From contig PEAO01000030.1 in the NCBI GenBank assembly GCA_002753615.1, positions 1 through 33,175 on the forward strand: a DNA stretch of 33,175 nucleotides, written 5' to 3'. Shown piece after piece: positions 14,025 to 22,766 of this stretch. This DNA comes from Magnetococcales bacterium DCbin2 (GTDB lineage Bacteria > Pseudomonadota > Magnetococcia > Magnetococcales > UBA8363). The position numbers and the translations under genes are program-made. Position 1 is the first letter of the stretch. Each line of letters starts with the position of its first letter. Under the pieces are notes generated by a model that did no database searches, had not been told where the DNA came from, and saw only the letters and a program-made list of their open reading frames with translations.

Positions 14025-17000
14025 TCATTGATTTCCAGTGAACAGATAATCCCCGCCCACCTGATGGCCTGCGGAGAGCATGGCCCCATAGTGTGGTGTC
14101 TGTGGGGCCACCTTGACGACCTCGCTGCGGATCAGATTGAACAAGTCAAAGCCACGTCGTGGTTGGTTGCCATCCCCCAGGTTGGATAACAGTGTGCGGG
14201 CAAAAACCGAATGCCCGTCGCCACCCCCATCCATCACCGGCTCCTCACCGCCCGAAGAGAGCATCATCACCGCCCGCCGTTTGCCGATCTCCTCGACGCT
14301 TAACCCATCGCTATCGGCGGAAAAGGTATATTCCCGCGTCAAAGATCCCGAATAACAGCTATCCGAAATCACCATGATGTGTGCGGCGGAAATTTTGCTG
14401 AGAAAATCGGAAATATCTTTGGTGGAAATCCATTTCTCCGCTGACGAGACATCCACATCCCCAGGGATCCAATAGCCGGTGGCCGTTTCCTCCCGGTAAT
14501 ACCCATGCCCGGCAAAATAAACAACCAATTCCTGACCCGGCTTGATCTGCATGGCCAAGCTTTTGAATGCCCCGATAATGTCGCCATGGCTGGCGTCTTT
14601 GAGGACAATGGATTGATACCCCAGGGATCCCAGCTTGTCACCGACCGCTGTGACATCGTTCACCGCCGTTCCCAAACTGGGGACTGGCTGTGGATAAGCG
14701 TTAATGCCAATCAGCACCGCCACCTTTTGCGAAGTCAGCTCAGGGAAGGGACGTTTCGCCTCCCATTCGACCCCCGGAGGTGGCACCCTCTCAAAGACAT
14801 TTTCTCGGTTTTCTCCCAAGGCATCCAGTTGTCCCAGGGCGGCGGAAAACATCTCGGTGCGCTGGGCCTTCTGGACCATTTGAAATGCCAGCAGATGCGA
14901 CATACGCTCCCTGGAATCAACCCCCATCCCGTTCAATACCTTGATCAAATCCCCCTGGGTCACAGGATCTCCTTCTGTGACACGGGCCAAAACCGCCCCC
15001 ACCTCCCGACTGTTGGGATCATTGGATTCCCGATAGCTTGCCACAATACCCGCACCACCCAGCCCCCCCAAAACCAGTTTTTGTTCCGCGATAGATAATC
15101 CCACGTCGGTCATGGTGGTCACCAAAACCCCGGCATCCACGATCCCTCTATCCGCCGATCCCGTTACCCGTAATAACGCATCGACAGAACCGGAAATTTC
15201 CCTGACCTCTGGGGCTGAAACCCCCTGTTGCCCCCTCTCCATAACCGTGGAAGGTGGCAGAGGTTCTTTCCCAAAATTACCCACCCGAGAATCCGACCGG
15301 ATCAGCGAAATTCCTCCCGGTTCAATCGCCGACGTGGGATCTCCCTGGATGATGACTTCCCTGGTGGCATTGGAAGTGGCCAATGCCCTTTGGGCCATCA
15401 ACCCTTGAATATTTTCGTGATCGGAATCTTGAACGTCCGTTTCCGCTTTTCCTGAAACTGCGGTATCCGTTTGAATCGTGGGTTCGGTTACATGGACCGT
15501 TGTGGTCGTCTCCACTGGGGCGGTTATTTCCGTTGGGACGGTCGTATCCGCCGAAGTCGTCGTTTCCGTCGCAGTTGTTGTTTCCGTCGCAGTTGTTGTT
15601 TCCGTCGCAGTTGTTGTTTCCGTCGCAGTTGTTGTTTCCGTCGCAGTTGTTGTTTCTACCGAAACGACCGTAACGGTGGTGGTTGTCTCGGCAACCACCT
15701 CATCCACCGGCGTGATGATGATCGTTACCGTCGCGCTGTTGGAAGCTCCATACCCATCCCAGGCCACAAATGTCAACGTATCTGTGCCATTGGCGTCGGC
15801 TGTGGGGGTATAGACAAATACCCCGGTTGCTGCGGTTATTGTAGTCGTGCCCAATGTACCATCGGTCATGATCTCATAGGTAAGTGTATCACCATCGTCA
15901 TCGCTGGCACTCAAGGTACCGGTTGCCAGGGAGTCTTCATCGAGGGTTATCAGACCCGCAACGGCCACGGGCAGATCATTGGCGTTGGCAATGGTCAAGG
16001 TAAAATCATCGGAAACACTGGCATTGCCGTCCGATGCCGTTACGTAGATGTATAATACGCCGACATCATCCTGGGTTGGGGTGCCGGAAAACGTGAGGGT
16101 GGCACTGGTATAGGCCAGCCAGGATGGGAGTGCGGATCCATCGACTTGTGTGGCTGTGGTCGTCAACACGTCGGTACTGTCCACATCCGAGAAGGTGGTG
16201 GAGGAAACCTGGAAACTGAACGCGGTATCCTCGGTGGCACTTTGATCGGAGATTGTGGTGGCCACGGTGGGGCTGTCATTGACCGAAGTGACATCCAGGG
16301 TTATCGTCCCCGTTACAGCGGAACTGCTATCTTCGCCACCATCGGCGATGGAAACTGCCAGGGTGGTGTCGGTATCCCCATCGGCTACCGGCACAAACGC
16401 CACCGCCGCCAAGGCTGTATTGACATTGGCCACTGTATCACTGATGCTCCATACCCCCGTGCTGGCGTTGTAACTGCCGCCGCCCGTGGTGGTCAAACTC
16501 CCTGCTGCGATATCGGCCAACGTCAATTGTGCGGTGATCGTTTCACCGGAGTCGCTGTCGGTCACGACAATATCGGTCAGGGCGACGCTGGCGGCATCCT
16601 CGGTATAGGTGGTGGTCACCGCGGTATTGGTTGCGGTGGGACTGGTGTTGGCGGTGGTTTGATATTCATAGGCACCAATGTCAATGGTCCCCACCTGACG
16701 GGTTTGCCCCGCCTGATCGGTGGTCAAACCTCCTGCATAGGCAGCGTCGCCTGTGTTAACCGCCAAGCTGCTGGATGTCAACGCATGGGTTTGGGTAGTG
16801 CCACCATTGTCGGCCAGTGCCGAAACCCCAGGACTGAGCGATGATGCCCCTGTCCCCACCTGATCACCCGTACCGGTGAACCCGGAAGAACCATCTCCGT
16901 CTCCAATCAGGTTATAGCCTCGGGAGGTAAAAGATGTGAGTGCTGCGTTGGAGTTGACATCATCGGTTACGGTGCCGGCACTGCCCAGGAAATTACCGGC

Positions 17001-18509
17001 AATGAGGGTGTGGCTCACACTGACAGATCCTCCCCCCATGTAAATACCACCTCCATAATCGGTAACGCCCGCATTATCAAATTTGGCCATGTTCGCGGTG
17101 ATGGTGCTGTTGTCGATGGTGGCGACACCGCCTGTGGATAGATAACATCCCCCACCGGAGTTTGCGGCGGTATTCCCGGATACGGTGCTGTTGATCATGG
17201 TCAGGGTGCCCAGCGAATAGATACCACCCCCATGGGTTGTGGCGGTATTCCCCGATACGGTGCATCGTGTCAACGTCACATCCGCCGTTGTGACATAAAG
17301 ACCACCCCCAAAGGAGGCACTGCCGGAGGTCATGCTGGTATCTTCGATCACCACCGTACCGCCATTGATATAAACATTACCACCTTTATTGATAGTTCCG
17401 GTACCATCGGTTAATTCCAAGCTTTTCAGGGTGGTATTCAGGGCAATCGAAAAAATGGAAAATGAGCCACTGCCACCGCCGTCAATGATAACATCCGCTA
17501 TGTCGTCACCATCCACATCACCATCGATGGTCATGTCTGCGTTGACGATGCCGCTGATGGCGATACCGGACGTCAGGTAAATGGTCCGAAGATTGGCTGC
17601 CACCGTGTCTGGATCAAAGGCGGTGGCATCAAAAGTGATGGTTTCTCCGGCCCCGATATCTGTTACCGCCTGCCGCAAACTTCCCGCCCCGGAATCATTG
17701 GTGTTAGTGACGACCTGGTTGGCCAACAATCCTGAAAAATCATCGGTGGCTTTGGAAGCCAACGCCCAAGAAGCCTCGATTGGTCCCACACGCTGTTCCA
17801 GATCCCAGTCGCCTCCCAAAGCCGCTTGTCCGGTCGCGTCTACCGAAGCCCCCACATCGGCTTTCGTCACATGGGCCAATTCTCGCAGGAATGCCTCTCC
17901 CTGGGTTCCCGCCGCCACGTCACAACCATAGAGCAGCAAATCCCCCCCAGCCTGCAACGCCTTTCCCCACTGTGCCACGGCGGTTTTATTCCCCGCCAGA
18001 GTGGTCAGATCCAAACTTTCATGGCCTAAAATGACTTTCCCCGGTTCCCCATGGGAGATAATCTGGATGGATTCCAAGTTTTTTTTGTCTGCCAGACATT
18101 GCGTGATGCGGGCAATTCCATCATCCCCCCCCCTGGATGATTCAACCTGCGTATCGGGTGGCACCTCTCGCACCAACGTCGCCAGATCGGGTACGCGGGC
18201 ATCGATGAACACCAGGGTCTTGGGGTGGGCCACCGCACGTTCCCATAAATCCAACAGCGGTTGGAGTTCCGCCATACCAGGGCCGTCTGGCATATTGTGG
18301 GTGGGGTGGGTTCCATCGACCGCAGGCTCCAGAGGATCCATCCCCGATTCCAGCCCCATGATCAACCCCGCCATCACCCCCCCATCGAAGAGAATGCGCG
18401 GTTCCAAGGCTATGGCGCGAAAGGGGAGGGGGTTACCCCACGAAACATCGGTCCCGGGTTTTTCAACCCCCGCATAGCCACCTTGGTGCGTTGTTTGGGA
18501 TGTTTTCAT
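14025..18509 (-). CDS. Giant exoprotein: LEPR motif, DUF4347, beta-helix, cadherin-like, caspase
   Basis: A 1494-residue surface or secreted protein without a classical signal peptide. Leader motif LEPRILFDGG lies at 35-44. DUF4347 (about 97-260) has a His/Cys pair in IISHGEPG (H153) and LYGCDVAAG (C196). A beta-helix with choice-of-anchor-type repeats (SGNTATTHGGGIYSLGTLTM and similar) covers about 265-620. Cadherin/Ig-like repeats (TEDAASVAL, ISDQSATEDTAFSF, DEDSLATGTLSASDDDGD) cover 624-945. A Thr-rich linker spans 945-1010, and a region of unknown fold reaches 1260. A peptidase C14 caspase-like domain (1262-1494) has H1335 in VVYFAGHGYY and C1385 in VISDSCYSG. It probably acts as a cell-surface or secreted protease or adhesin. 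The ATG at 18509 (AGGG upstream) is preferred to 18539. It is divergent from the 18863 gene. Confidence 0.85.
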   Translation of the reverse strand: MKTSQTTHQGGYAGVEKPGTDVSWGNPLPFRAIALEPRILFDGGVMAGLIMGLESGMDPLEPAVDGTHPTHNMPDGPGMAELQPLLDLWERAVAHPKTLVFIDARVPDLATLVREVPPDTQVESSRGGDDGIARITQCLADKKNLESIQIISHGEPGKVILGHESLDLTTLAGNKTAVAQWGKALQAGGDLLLYGCDVAAGTQGEAFLRELAHVTKADVGASVDATGQAALGGDWDLEQRVGPIEASWALASKATDDFSGLLANQVVTNTNDSGAGSLRQAVTDIGAGETITFDATAFDPDTVAANLRTIYLTSGIAISGIVNADMTIDGDVDGDDIADVIIDGGGSGSFSIFSIALNTTLKSLELTDGTGTINKGGNVYINGGTVVIEDTSMTSGSASFGGGLYVTTADVTLTRCTVSGNTATTHGGGIYSLGTLTMINSTVSGNTAANSGGGCYLSTGGVATIDNSTITANMAKFDNAGVTDYGGGIYMGGGSVSVSHTLIAGNFLGSAGTVTDDVNSNAALTSFTSRGYNLIGDGDGSSGFTGTGDQVGTGASSLSPGVSALADNGGTTQTHALTSSSLAVNTGDAAYAGGLTTDQAGQTRQVGTIDIGAYEYQTTANTSPTATNTAVTTTYTEDAASVALTDIVVTDSDSGETITAQLTLADIAAGSLTTTGGGSYNASTGVWSISDTVANVNTALAAVAFVPVADGDTDTTLAVSIADGGEDSSSAVTGTITLDVTSVNDSPTVATTISDQSATEDTAFSFQVSSTTFSDVDSTDVLTTTATQVDGSALPSWLAYTSATLTFSGTPTQDDVGVLYIYVTASDGNASVSDDFTLTIANANDLPVAVAGLITLDEDSLATGTLSASDDDGDTLTYEIMTDGTLGTTTITAATGVFVYTPTADANGTDTLTFVAWDGYGASNSATVTIIITPVDEVVAETTTTVTVVSVETTTATETTTATETTTATETTTATETTTATETTTSADTTVPTEITAPVETTTTVHVTEPTIQTDTAVSGKAETDVQDSDHENIQGLMAQRALATSNATREVIIQGDPTSAIEPGGISLIRSDSRVGNFGKEPLPPSTVMERGQQGVSAPEVREISGSVDALLRVTGSADRGIVDAGVLVTTMTDVGLSIAEQKLVLGGLGGAGIVASYRESNDPNSREVGAVLARVTEGDPVTQGDLIKVLNGMGVDSRERMSHLLAFQMVQKAQRTEMFSAALGQLDALGENRENVFERVPPPGVEWEAKRPFPELTSQKVAVLIGINAYPQPVPSLGTAVNDVTAVGDKLGSLGYQSIVLKDASHGDIIGAFKSLAMQIKPGQELVVYFAGHGYYREETATGYWIPGDVDVSSAEKWISTKDISDFLSKISAAHIMVISDSCYSGSLTREYTFSADSDGLSVEEIGKRRAVMMLSSGGEEPVMDGGGDGHSVFARTLLSNLGDGNQPRRGFDLFNLIRSEVVKVAPQTPHYGAMLSAGHQVGGDYLFTGNQ
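15553..15660. repeat. 18-bp tandem repeat encoding Thr-rich linker
   Basis: GCAGTTGTTGTTTCCGTC is repeated in register from 15571 to 15642 (four exact copies). A fifth copy (15643-15660) diverges in its last four bases, and one degenerate copy lies before them (15553-15570). On the minus strand it encodes the hexapeptide ATETTT inside the exoprotein, between cadherin-like repeats and the C-terminal part. The near-identity of copies suggests recent slippage expansion. Confidence 0.9.
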
Positions 18510-18576
18510 GGCATCGCCCTGGGTTTTCAAATGCAACATGGTTCGGCAAAATCTTGTTTTCTATCGATCATAGTAC

Positions 18577-18592
18577 GCCAATCCTGTGCCAA
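18577..18592 (-). promoter_or_regulatory. Sigma-54-like -24/-12 promoter of the exoprotein gene
   Basis: On the minus strand TTGGCACAGGATTGGC carries a perfect -24 element (TTGGCAC) and a GG-N10-GC spacing. The -12 element is TGGC instead of TTGC, one mismatch. It lies about 68 bases upstream of the ATG at 18509. No good sigma-70 pair was found in the same place. Prediction only. Confidence 0.4.
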
Positions 18593-18786
18593 TCTCATCA
18601 TCCCATTTTTTCTCATGTTCTGAAGGAGGGGGGGAGGGTTGTGTAATATTTTTTCTGATTATGTAAATATTTTTTTACGTTTTTTACGCCCAGCCCTTTC
18701 GCCATTGGCCATTGACTGTACCGCTTACGTTGAGAAACCCTCTGAAATGGTTCAGAATCTATTTCCTGGTAATGGATCCGTGGCTC

Positions 18787-18802
18787 TGGCTTATAATTTG
18801 CG
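18787..18802 (+). promoter_or_regulatory. Candidate promoter of the 18863 gene (sigma-54-like or TATAAT)
   Basis: TGGCTTATAATTTGCG fits the -24/-12 pattern TGGC-N7-TTGC with GG-N10-GC spacing. It also contains a perfect TATAAT (18792-18797), but no -35 hexamer lies 16-18 bases upstream of that. The distance to the ATG (about 61 bases) mirrors that on the divergent side, so both genes may share sigma-54 control. Low confidence in choosing between the two readings. Confidence 0.35.
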
Positions 18803-18862
18803 CTATATAGGGGTGGGGGCTGGTGATATTCATTCACCTTAAAGCAAATACAGGAGGTTGTC

Positions 18863-19597
18863 ATGACTTGGAAAATACGAACTGCAAGTGCTTTTATTGC
18901 ATCAGGTTTCCTATGGATCAACACCGCCTGTGCGTCTAACCTTGTGGTGTTTGAAGCCAAGGGGGCCGGTTTAAAAACGGGACAGGTTATCGATAGCGGT
19001 CTTCCCCTGAAACTTGCCGAGGGTGAGAGTGCCGCGCTGATTGCCGAGACGGGGCGTATCATCCGCCTTAAGGGGCCTTATGATGCCGCCCCTTTGGCTG
19101 AGGGGAGTGGTGGCGTCGGCAGCGTGAAGGATGCCATGGCCAGTCTGCTCAACTCCGGCGTCAAGGAGAAGAGTGCCCTGGGGGCGACTCGTAGTGCCGA
19201 TTCTGCGTTTAAAATGGCCAAAGAGGGTAAAAAGCTACCCAATCCTTGGGTGATCGATGTCACCGAAAATGCGGACCACTGTTATCGCGAAGGGGAACGC
19301 TTGGTTTTCTGGCGTCCCGATAGCACCACCGATGTCAAGATCCGGGTTGTCCTGGGTCAGGAGACGTGGAAAGCGCGCACCGATTGGCCCAAAGGGAAGA
19401 ACAATCTGTTGTTGCCCGCCAACGCCCCCGTTCAGGACGGTCTCAGCATGACTTTGGAAATGGACGGCAAGAAGACCGCCTCGGTCCTCCATCTGGTCCC
19501 CAATGCTTTGCCATCCGATCCGGCAAAGGCGGCCTGGATGCATGAAAAAGGGTGCAAGCATCAATTTATGGCCCTGCTTGGGACTTTCAACCAATAG
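18863..19597 (+). CDS. Periplasmic protein of unknown function, partner of exoprotein
   Basis: A 244-residue exported protein with a signal peptide at residues 1-24 (ending TACA). The next part (LKTGQVIDSGLPLKLAEGES, TGRIIRLKGPYDAAP) is a beta-rich module reminiscent of FecR-like domains: GQ, level of gain, then a GP turn. A second part has VTENADHCYREGERLVFWRP and MHEKGCKHQ, with two cysteines that may pair in the periplasm. I do not recognise a named family. The AGGAGG ribosome site is very strong. It is divergent from the LEPR/DUF4347/caspase gene, so a chaperone, anchor or regulator of that exoprotein is a reasonable inference. Confidence 0.6.
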   Translation: MTWKIRTASAFIASGFLWINTACASNLVVFEAKGAGLKTGQVIDSGLPLKLAEGESAALIAETGRIIRLKGPYDAAPLAEGSGGVGSVKDAMASLLNSGVKEKSALGATRSADSAFKMAKEGKKLPNPWVIDVTENADHCYREGERLVFWRPDSTTDVKIRVVLGQETWKARTDWPKGKNNLLLPANAPVQDGLSMTLEMDGKKTASVLHLVPNALPSDPAKAAWMHEKGCKHQFMALLGTFNQ

Positions 19598-19617
19598 ACC
19601 ACCTAGCCATAGTTCAT

Positions 19618-19648
19618 CACGGGGCCGGGAGAGTCATCTCGCCCCGTG
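19618..19648 (+). terminator. Hairpin after the 18863 gene, weak terminator
   Basis: CACGGGGC (19618-19625) pairs with GCCCCGTG (19641-19648), with an inner GAGA/TCTC pairing. It is 21 bases after the stop codon. Only a short TTTT follows, a few bases later, so termination may be inefficient or need Rho. Confidence 0.4.
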
Positions 19649-19677
19649 GCTGGATTTTAGCGGATGTCTCTTACGAC

Positions 19678-20427
19678 CTAAAGATAAAGACACCACCCGG
19701 CCCGACGGGTTTCAAGGTAAATTAAATGAAAGATGTCTGGAAATGATGGCAATGCGAACACATCAAAAACTTTGCTACTGCACTCCCCCCCCACACGATT
19801 ACCAATGTGTTTCTTTGAGTCTTCATAGAACTGACATGCCAAGCAGGCGGCAAAGAGACTTTCTCCAGTTTTTGCAGTCATGATGTCGCCCTTGGGGATG
19901 GCTCCATTGATGAACTCGCAAAACTGCGAGATACATTCACGATCAAGAAAACTTTCTTTCCTACAAGAAACTTTGGCCAAGCAATCACAATCATTTGTTG
20001 AGAAATCAAACTCAAAATAATTTCTATGCATATCAGGTAAATCTAATATTTTTATGATCTCTCTTAGGTTTGCTTTTTTCACGGCAATAAAATTATTTAA
20101 CGTGCTTCCATAGCCATACCTGAGTTCTTGTATCACACGTTCAAGAATGCGATATCCGTTTTCCAATGTTATAGACGTTCCAAGATGATCATTATGCGAC
20201 ACAAACCCCCTCGAAAACAGACCCGCGTCGCCAATACGCACGCCTATGAAACATTTTGTACCAGAGGGAAACTTTTCATTGGTATCGAACAATCCGATAT
20301 GATCCGATAATTCTTTCATGTAGCCACGTCTTTTGTAATTTCCTTCATAGAAAATGTTTGTCGCATAGGGGATCCTACACCTGATTTTTAACGAATTACC
20401 TTTATTTTCAATGAAGTTATTGTTCAT
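19678..20427 (-). CDS. Orphan hypothetical protein, AT-rich, Cys-rich
   Basis: A 249-residue soluble protein with no signal peptide or membrane helix. I do not recognise it. It has several cysteines in the C-terminal half (NDCDCLAKVSC, DRECISQFCEF, AACLACQFYED, GGECSSK) but no clear CxxC zinc ribbon. The region FPSGTKCFIGVRIGDAGLFS may be a structural core. The gene is visibly richer in A/T than its neighbours and has no good ribosome site before the ATG at 20427, which suggests horizontal transfer. It lies between the exoprotein partner gene and a decayed nuclease locus. Confidence 0.5.
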   Translation of the reverse strand: MNNNFIENKGNSLKIRCRIPYATNIFYEGNYKRRGYMKELSDHIGLFDTNEKFPSGTKCFIGVRIGDAGLFSRGFVSHNDHLGTSITLENGYRILERVIQELRYGYGSTLNNFIAVKKANLREIIKILDLPDMHRNYFEFDFSTNDCDCLAKVSCRKESFLDRECISQFCEFINGAIPKGDIMTAKTGESLFAACLACQFYEDSKKHIGNRVGGECSSKVFDVFALPSFPDIFHLIYLETRRAGWCLYL

Positions 20428-20747
20428 TTTTTATATGTTGAATAGTGTGTTTAGAGTGTTACGTCCCAAGAATTTAGGCCAAAACCAGTCGTTCCTAGAA
20501 GTCTTTATTGATGACCGAAGGTGCCACGGTATCATATTCATTGAGAAAAATAAACCCTATCACGCTCTTTGATGCAAATAATCGCATCCTATTTTTCTTG
20601 CCGAAAAGGAAGACTTAATGGAAGATGGCCGAGGATCCGAAGGCGTTTGCGCTCAGGAGTCCCGATGTTTGTCGGTTTAGCCCATAAGAATAATGAAAAA
20701 TGTATTGAATAATCCTTGAAATGGAATGATTTACGCCGGAGTATATT
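20428..20747. other. AT-rich spacer without a recognisable gene
   Basis: About 320 bases between the divergent 20427 and 20748 starts. The only open frames are about 20 codons long. It probably holds both promoters; TTGAAT 17 bases before GATTTA (from about 20705) is a weak candidate for the rightward unit. I see no RNA gene, inverted repeat or mobile-element end. Confidence 0.4.
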
Positions 20748-21081
20748 ATGCAATTTGGGAAAGAATGGTTCGAGTCCATGGTGGATGTAACGCCGGAGGA
20801 GGAGCCTTTTTCCCTAGAGGCGTGGAACCTTCGCATCTTCGACGCCCAGCCCTTGGACGATGTTTTTTCGGGGAAGTCATGATGTGACCTGGGGTGACGC
20901 TTTTCACTTTAGCTGGACGAATGGTTCCAGAAAGAACCGCATCAGGATCCGCGATTTCAAATTCGACACCATTGATGTTAATGGCAGCAACCATCTGCCC
21001 AACCTGAAGCCGAATCATGAAAACTGGAAGGTCCGCCTCATCGAAGAAGAGTTTATGAAGCGTATGTGGGAGATGGAGTAA
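20748..21081 (+). pseudogene. Frameshifted gene upstream of DUF1016, unknown function
   Basis: Two frames appear to make one gene of about 110 residues. The first, from ATG 20748 (GGAG upstream), reads MQFGKEWFESMVDVTPEEEP...AQPLDDVF and stops at 20882. The second continues HDVTWGDAFHFSW...NHENWKVRLIEEEFMKRMWEME to 21081. They meet at a run of six T residues (20863-20868). Reading it as five T restores one frame. The product is unrecognised, Glu/Trp-rich and probably cytosolic. Its stop overlaps the DUF1016 start (TAATG), so it belongs to that operon. Sequencing error, slippage or real decay cannot be told apart. Confidence 0.5.
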
Positions 21082-21329
21082 TGACCTCCAGAAAAATCAT
21101 GAAGTGCCGTCAATCGGAAGAAGGCGGTGCTACGGACACCCCCCCCGTTGGCCTGATTCAGACGCCGGATGGTTACGCCGATTGGTTTAGAGAGCTAAAA
21201 AAACGTATTCACACGGCCCAGCAACGGGCCACGCTGGCCGTCAACCGCGAGTTGGTGCTACTTTACTGGCAGATCGGTCACGATATTTTGATGAGGCAGG
21301 CCGATCACAGGGTTGGGGTGCCAAGGTGA
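21081..21329 (+). pseudogene. DUF1016 (YhcG-like) nuclease, N-terminal fragment
   Basis: From ATG 21081 (GGAG upstream, overlapping the previous stop) this frame encodes the DUF1016 N-terminal domain: DGYADWFRELKKRIHTAQQRATLAVNRELVLLYWQIGHDIL, a helical, probably DNA- or partner-binding region. At ADHRVGVPR it leaves the family pattern. The expected continuation (ADQGWGAKVIDRL) is restored by removing one CA from CACA at 21306-21309. The C-terminal part follows in another frame (21326-22183). The full protein would be about 367 residues. Confidence 0.75.
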
Positions 21330-22183
21330 TTGACCGGTTGGCCCACGATCTTCGGGGTGCTTTTCCTGAGATGAAAGGTTTTTCGCCGCGTAATCTCAAA
21401 TACATGCGCACGTTTGCCGCGGCTTGGCCGGATGCCGAATTTGTGCAAGGGGTGCTTGCACAATTGCCCTGGTATCACCAGATCGCCCTGCTGGATAAAT
21501 TGAAAGAGAACGATGCGCGGCAATGGTATGCGTGCAAGGCGATTGAAAACAATTGGTCGCGTAATGTATTGGTGATGCAGATTGAAACGCGCCTGCGGGA
21601 ACGGCAGGGTCAGGCGATCACGAATTTTGAACAGCAATTGCCCAGGCCGCAATCCGACTTGGCCCGGGAATCGCTGAAAGATCCCTACCGTTTCGATTTT
21701 CTCGGTCTGAGTGATGATGCACAAGAGAGGGAGGTCGAATCGGCGTTGGTACAACATGTCATGCGTTTTCTCGCAGGCGGGGGGGCGGGCTTTGCGTTTG
21801 TTGGTCGTCAAGTATTGCTCAATGTTGGGGGGGAAGAATTTTTTATTGATCTGCTTTTTTACCACCTGAAGCTGCGATGTTATGTGGTGATCGAACTCAA
21901 GGCGGGCAAGTTCAATCCTGAACACCTGGGGCAGTTGGGCTTTTATCTCACGGCGGTGGATCGTCAGGTCAAGGACGAGCAGGATCAACCCACCATCGGT
22001 TTGTTGTTGTGCAAAAGCAAAAACAAGGTGGTGGCTGAATATGCCTTGGGAGACAAGAACCAGCCCATGGGTATTGCCGAATATAAGCTGGTGGAATCCT
22101 TGCCAGAGCCTTTGCAAACCAGTTTGCCTACTATTGACGTATCTTTAAAAGAATTGGACGGAGGCGGGCATGGCCAAGCCTAA
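21326..22183 (+). pseudogene. DUF1016 (YhcG-like) PDDEXK nuclease, C-terminal fragment
   Basis: Continues the same gene after the two-base frameshift: VIDRLAHDLRGAFPEMKGFSPRNLKYM ends the N-terminal domain. The PDDEXK nuclease domain follows, with the catalytic D in EEFFIDLLFYH and the ExK motif in VVIELKAGKF, plus the family signature GQLGFYLTAVD. DUF1016 proteins are predicted nucleases common in defence and mobile regions. The catalytic part is intact, so a product translated from an internal start (for example ATG 21371) is possible but would lack the N-terminal domain. The end overlaps the start of the 22170 gene. Confidence 0.8.
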
Positions 22184-22766
22184 ATCCAAAGGGCAAAAAT
22201 CGCATCCCTTCCGCAACAAGCTGCTGCTCAACCAGTGGCTGGTGAGCCTGTTCGGGATCAATCCGCTCATCGAACACAAAATCAATGGCAAAATGCCCTT
22301 TCACAAATTGGCCGAACCTATCCGTGATTCGCGCCTGGAAGGGTTGGACAAAGATAATCTGCATTTTTTCTACCACCATCTTGGTAATAGCCCGCTGGAA
22401 CAGGTTATTCAGGGAATTCAGCGGATCAAGAAGGATCTGGAACAGAAAAAGGATGATCTGCTGAAGGTTGGCGATCTGAATGCTTGTAATTTCGGCAAGC
22501 ACCTGTTCCAGCCGCACGGCCTTTTGCACGAAGGCCCCGCCTGCGAGAAGGTTTTGTTCCACAAACGGATCAAGGATGTCGAGCAACGGTTGCAAGACCC
22601 AACCGTGATCCTCAACAGTTTCATCCTTTCCTGGACACAGTACCCGCAACTGAAATGGGATAAGACACAGGACGAACTTGAGGATATGCACGTACTGTTC
22701 ATGACCGATGGCGGGGAAAGATACGTCAATAAGCTGTTTGCCAAGTTAAAGGGGCTGGCTCATTGA
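22170..22766 (+). CDS. Unknown protein, possibly helicase N-terminal fragment
   Basis: A 198-residue cytosolic protein beginning inside the DUF1016 gene (14-base overlap), so probably co-translated. The opening (FRNKLLLNQWLVSLFGI, PFHKLAEPIRDSRLEGLDKDN, FYHHLG) resembles, from memory, the N-terminal region of some restriction-type DEAD/DEAH helicases found with such nucleases, but no helicase motifs follow. A coiled-coil-like Lys/Asp stretch (RIKKDLEQKKDDL) and a C-terminal MTDGGERYVNKLFAKLKG end it. It may be a complete small accessory protein or a truncated helicase. Its stop overlaps the start of the next adaptor gene. Confidence 0.5.
   Translation: MAKPKSKGQKSHPFRNKLLLNQWLVSLFGINPLIEHKINGKMPFHKLAEPIRDSRLEGLDKDNLHFFYHHLGNSPLEQVIQGIQRIKKDLEQKKDDLLKVGDLNACNFGKHLFQPHGLLHEGPACEKVLFHKRIKDVEQRLQDPTVILNSFILSWTQYPQLKWDKTQDELEDMHVLFMTDGGERYVNKLFAKLKGLAH

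Noticed and set aside
15471-16844. Plus-strand frames opposite the exoprotein (194 and 232 codons)
   Set aside because: They arise from the low-complexity Thr- and Gly-rich coding sequence on the other strand.
14025-18509. RTX-type adhesin secreted by a classical type I system
   Set aside because: There are no GGxGxD nonapeptide repeats and no ABC transporter nearby; the C-terminus is a caspase-like domain instead of a secretion signal.
18613-19062. 149-codon minus-strand gene between the exoprotein and 18863
   Set aside because: It overlaps the well-supported plus-strand gene and the promoter spacer, and shows no recognisable protein features.
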